Shown one piece after another: positions 46,485-64,000 of a DNA stretch of 64,000 bases. This stretch comes from Coturnix japonica (Eukaryota > Chordata > Aves > Galliformes > Phasianidae): NCBI RefSeq assembly GCF_001577835.2, contig NC_029519.1, forward strand, positions 30,256,539-30,320,538. The letters run 5' to 3'. Numbering within the stretch: position 1 is the stretch's first letter; each line of letters begins with the position of its first letter. Below the pieces are notes generated by a model, which ran no database searches, was not told the DNA's origin, and saw nothing but the letters and a program-made list of their open reading frames with translations. Position numbers and translations under genes: made by a program.

Positions 46485-48345
46485 AAATGACTCCATCTCT
46501 CCAGTCTTTCAAATACAGGGAACACTGAAGCTGAGCTGCTGAAATGTAGGGAAACTTCAGATAATAATAAAAAAATAAAGTTGCAGTAGTGTTTTTAAGA
46601 GATAGAGGAATGACCTGAGATACAGATGGATGAATAAGACATCAATGCAGACCCAAGGAGAAGAAGATGCAGGGTACCAGCACAACAAACACCAGCCACA
46701 CAGGGCCACAGAAACTGCCCCTGACACACCAGAAGTGCTCAGTCAGAAGTTCCATTACAAAGCAAATACGTCATCATATTCTTAAACTTCAGCAAGGCGC
46801 TTAACTTTTTGTTAAAATCTGACCATGGTGGCAATTTTTACTGTAGCAGAAAAGAACTAAATGGCATGAAGCCAAAGCTAGGTATACTTGCTTCAGCATA
46901 AAAGTGAACACTCAAAGTGGGAGTAATTAACAAGTAAGACAAGCTAGCTAAAGGCAAGACACAGTCATCGTCACTCGACATGTTTAACATGGAAATGAGA
47001 TCTCTGGAGACCGGATTGCAGTGCTGTGGGCCTTCCAGGCAAATACACTATCACTGCTCTTCCTTCTTTTCTGTGTAGAAAACAATGTCATTTCAGTACT
47101 TCTATTCACAGCAACTGCAGCAAAGTAACAGAGGGAGGTTTCCCCCTTAAACAAATCGGTTCAGACGTATTTTGCAATAATATACATCTGGCGTAGGCTG
47201 GTAAAAGATTTGGAATTCAAAGGACAAATACCATTTAATAATTAATCCAGAAATCCTAACCCAGTTTCTTCTTGTTGCTAAGTTGATGTTGAGTTGCAGT
47301 ATGATGATGATGTGAGAGACCATATAAACCAGAAAAAACAGAGATAAAATAAGGTCAAATCAGTGAGGGGACTCAAAACTGAGATTTAGATATGTCATTG
47401 GTCATTGAAGCAGAGCAGAATAGGCTGCCACAGCCAACTGTATGATCCTGGAGACTCACTGCAGCCTCATGTATAAACACAGTTAATGAAAACCAGTGAA
47501 TGGGAAGAACTGCTTCAACTTAACTTCTAAAATGCTCAAATTACAAAGACACACAAAATGCAGCCTTAGTATTAATTTGCTTGGCTAAAGAAATCAAGCC
47601 TTGGCAGCAACACTGCAAGGGGCAGAGGGGAGAATCCATAGATTCTCTCATTCAAACTTCACCTGCTCCTGGAGCACGATGGAGGCTTATGGAATATCAC
47701 AACTTGATTCTTTTGAAATTCTCCAGCTACTCTTTGCTTTTGGTTCCTATGACAAAACCTGCTTGCCAAGACACAGCAAAGCTGCAGAACAACTAACAAT
47801 GACAGATGATCATTTGCAGACTATAACTTTGTGCCTTCTGGTCAAGCACTCAGAGTATTCCCAGTGTGAATGAATAAACACGTTTATTTAATTCTTACCT
47901 ATATGGATTCCACAAGCATATCTGTATATCCATTAACACACCTTTATAAATGCACTGACTGCTTCCAGTCTGGAAGTAATTATTTCCTATACAAATAGCT
48001 TGCTAAAATCAAACCAAAAATCAAAAGTTTATTCGTGGTCCAGTCCAGCAAAATCTTATATATTCCTAATGTCAGAAATAAACACAGAAATAGGCTCAAT
48101 TTCATCACCTTCACACTCTGACTATGAAATTCACCACAGTAAAGTGTCTAACTGTTGGCTACTTACAATCTAAACTAGCACACAGAAATACGACTACATC
48201 TTGTACATAGTATTAGTTATGGATCAGTACTGGAACAGTGGTGAGAATAAGATAATTAGCCCTGAATAAAGTCGCCTTAAATCATGCTGTTTGTATGATA
48301 TATGACACTGAATACACCTGATTACAGTGTAAAAGAGGCCTGAGC
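46485..48345. other. Intergenic, nothing recognised
   Basis: Low-GC sequence. Open frames near 47581-47873 were read in both overlapping frames and show no family resemblance or splice support. Confidence 0.5.
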
Positions 48346-48437
48346 CACAGAATCACAGAATTGTAGGGGTTGGAAGGGACCTCTAGAGATCATCGAGTCC
48401 AACGCCCCTGCCAAAGCAGGCTCCCTACACCACAGAG
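48346..48437 (-). mobile_element. CR1 LINE 3' end, antisense
   Basis: The plus strand reads CACAGAATCACAGAATTGTA, GGGTTGGAAGGGACCTCTAG, then a CATCGAGTCCAACGCCCCTG block, the reverse complement of a CR1 3' end. It is truncated after about 90 bases and lies about 0.9 kb before the PLK4 start codon. Confidence 0.92.
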
Positions 48438-48656
48438 ACCTTTGTCTTTTTTTTTTTTTTCCCCATTCTTTTTTTCATGAAAGTGAGATAGCACATACTA
48501 ACTCACCTAGAAACTGCATGCACAAAGAGTAAATGACAAGACAGTACTGACAATAGTAGTGTCCATCAGTCTGCAGGACACCATCTACATGGACATTTGT
48601 GTAAGCACTGACACTGCACCTCTGCCATTCTGTTCAAGGTCAAAGTTGATTTGCCT

Positions 48657-48696
48657 CACTAGACCCAGGTTAATTTCACTAGACCCAGGTTAATTT
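48657..48696. repeat. Perfect 20-bp tandem duplication
   Basis: CACTAGACCCAGGTTAATTT occurs twice back to back. It lies about 650 bases upstream of the PLK4 start codon. The perfect identity suggests a recent duplication. Confidence 0.9.
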
Positions 48697-49320
48697 CAAT
48701 AGCAAGGCAATTATCATCGCTCATAAAGTTAGCCTGTGCCCCGAAGCACATAAGCTTCTCCAGCTACAGTGGCTAATATTAAAAGGCATGATCTCTAACT
48801 ACAAATGTTGTCTTTTGCATGATGTTCCAAACTAATTACTCAAACCACCGATGTTGTTAATGGTGCACAGCCACACGGTTTCCGTTTTACATTTAAGGAC
48901 TGTCAGCAGCAGGCACATAACACTTACCCACAATTATCAGGGACGCATTTTACAGCCATCAAGGATGGTTTGACTGCACACAGTTCCCTCAGCAGGGCTG
49001 TGTTTACCTCAGCGCCTCCTAACGGCCGCCAGGGAACGGCTGCACGAGGCTCTGCGCATGCGCAACGCTCCTCTTTCCCCCCCTCCCAATTGAAGGCTGG
49101 CGCCACAGGCGACGCCTGGCGACGTGATTGCGTCAGACGCAGTCGGGGCGGTAACGGCGCGAGTTTTCAAAATGGAGGCGCAGGGGGAGGGGGGCGGCCG
49201 CCGGGCCCGCGAGCGAGCAGGCCTGGCTCCAGGCGGGCGGCGGAGGGCGCCCTGATGGCGAGCCGCGGCCGAGGTCCCGAGGAGAACCCCTAGCGAGACC
49301 CGAGGAGAGCGGCCGGCGCT

Positions 49321-62414
<13,094 letters not shown>

Positions 62415-62910
62415 TAAAAGCAAAGCAGGTCTTCGGGCACAAGAGCTTAATAAACACACTCACTGACATGAAAGTGACTGATTTTACTAAGCTTATCCCG
62501 AAATTCTTCAAAATACTGGTTAAAAAAAAATAGGAAGGGAAGGGTTGTTCTACAATTTTTTGTAAGATACTTTTCAAGCACATTTTTCCTTAAAATGATG
62601 GATAAACTTGCTCAAGCAAAACATTGAGCAATTTTGTTCTAAATGACCTCACGTTTTCTGAAGTAATCTCTTTTCTATTTTTTTTCCCCCACTGCTTACT
62701 CAGTGATGATGATCAAGGAAAACATACCTGTGCTGTTGAAGTGTTTGTGTTTGTATATAACTTGTATTTTTATATCTTACAAGTAATATATGTAAATATG
62801 TACATGTTTTATACCTTTTTGTTTTTATTTTTGTAGCAGCAGCTTTTGAATTCCCTGCACAAGCATTTTATACCCCCAAAAAATAAATGCAGTGGTAAGC
62901 GTCCAGCTCT
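62415..62910 (+). terminator. PLK4: PLK4 3' UTR and poly(A) signals
   Basis: AATAAA occurs at 62449-62454, only 35 bases after the stop, and at 62882-62887, followed by a GT-rich stretch. The second is the better candidate for the main end; the first would give a very short 3' UTR. Confidence 0.65.
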
Positions 62911-64000
62911 CTTTGTTTCATATTCAAGTTCAGAGACCCCTTTCCCATAAGTTGGAAAGTTCAACTGTACCAGAAGCGGATGTGTTATTTTAGAGCATCA
63001 TATGTTGGCGTATGGATGGGTGAAGCTTGGGGTAAATAACTATAAAATGATTGTACAAAGCTTTGTCTCACTTGTGAACTGAACATTTGCACAATGGTTT
63101 GTATATTTACTGTTCTAGTCTTGGGCTACAGGTAACTGAAATACGTACAGATGAAATGTGATAGGAGAGCAAATTACACATGCTGCAGCTAATAGATTCA
63201 ACTTGTTATATAATCATCAGTTTTTATTAACTTCAGATACTTTTACCTATCTTACATTTTATGGATCACACTATTATGAACAAGTAACAAACTGAACCAA
63301 TGCTATGAGTAGCTGTTTGAAAACATTTCCTTATGTGCCAATATTCCCATTTATATTATTAACGCTCATGGATACACTGTGAGCATTCTTTCAGCACTTT
63401 GATAAACCAAGTAGGTTGCAAGACAGGGCTTTTAAAACACTGCAATCTTTTAATTACTGTATGCCTGCATTTTATAGTACCAATTCACTCTTGATGAGGT
63501 GTGGGCCATCACTGTGTGTTTAAAAGTTTGTAATACTTTTCACACTGAAAATCTTCAGGTATAATCCACTTTGGAAGTGCCAACGTTGTACATGCACAGT
63601 TGAGGAAAGCCTAAGAAGTCAATACCAGGAAGTGAAATGGCATAAATGCTTAGGAAATGGTTCAACTAATTTATAAAGAAATGACAGGGAGGTAAGTGCA
63701 CTCAAATTACAGTGTAGACCAGAAAACCTTTTAATAACAAGGTTAGTTTACAAGATGCAAAGGCTGATAACCTGTAACAATCCAGAAGCAGCTTAAACAA
63801 CAGCATAATTGGTGAAAATCCAACTCTTGTGGCCAAAAGCATTAAAAATCTTGTAATCAGCACATGGTTGAGGTCTGTGAAGTATTTGGAATATTTACTG
63901 GTTTTATCCTTATTCCTTGAAAATAATAAAAACACACATGCTGTGTCCTAACAGTCAGCACAAACTTGTACAACACAAAATCCCAATTGCTGCTAGCCTC
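62911..64000. other. 3' flank of PLK4, no gene recognised
   Basis: In mammals the next gene is MFSD8 on the opposite strand. I could not find an MFSD8 coding exon here. TTTATT at 63223-63228 would be an AATAAA on the minus strand and could mark its 3' end, but this is weak. Confidence 0.4.

Noticed and set aside
62911-64000. 3' end of MFSD8 on the minus strand
   Set aside because: Expected from mammalian synteny, but no coding exon with transporter character is visible here. The 77-codon minus-strand frame at 63702-63935 does not resemble the MFSD8 end.

Overview
The window is vertebrate nuclear DNA, most likely from a galliform bird (chicken or a close relative). The evidence is spliced genes with GT-AG introns, CpG islands at promoters, truncated CR1 LINEs with the typical avian 3' end, and protein sequences that follow the human 4q28 block INTU - (SLC25A31) - HSPA4L - PLK4. 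All genes read left to right. No prokaryotic, viral or CRISPR-like feature was found, and no retrovirus or LTR fossil was recognised.

Layout. Positions 1-7361 hold the last eight coding segments of INTU, a ciliogenesis and planar-polarity effector; its start lies to the left of the window. A poly(A) signal follows at 8086. Between INTU and HSPA4L, at about 9.8-10.6 kb, lies a decayed SLC25A31 (ANT4, the testis ADP/ATP carrier), exactly where mammals keep that gene. A CpG island with heat-shock elements (about 14.1-15.1 kb) opens HSPA4L, an Hsp110-family chaperone of 19 coding exons and 843 codons (14409-34986). After its AT-rich 3' UTR comes a gene-poor stretch to about 49 kb with three CR1 fragments and simple repeats. 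A second CpG island (about 49.0-49.8 kb) opens PLK4, the centriole-duplication kinase, with 16 coding exons and 969 codons (49321-62414). The last 1.1 kb is 3' flank.

All exon boundaries were placed by hand from GT/AG sites and reading phase. HSPA4L sums to 2532 nt and PLK4 to 2910 nt, both multiples of three, and both match family lengths as I remember them (human 839 and 970 residues).

The three intact genes form no pathway in the prokaryotic sense. INTU and PLK4 both act at the centriole or basal body, and HSPA4L is a stress and germ-cell chaperone. The most interesting items are the SLC25A31 relic, a candidate 48-nt acidic-loop exon in HSPA4L (28734-28781), a candidate alternative first exon of PLK4 (49668-49736), and the heat-shock element in front of HSPA4L. 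I see no wholly new system; most of the window is ordinary conserved synteny.
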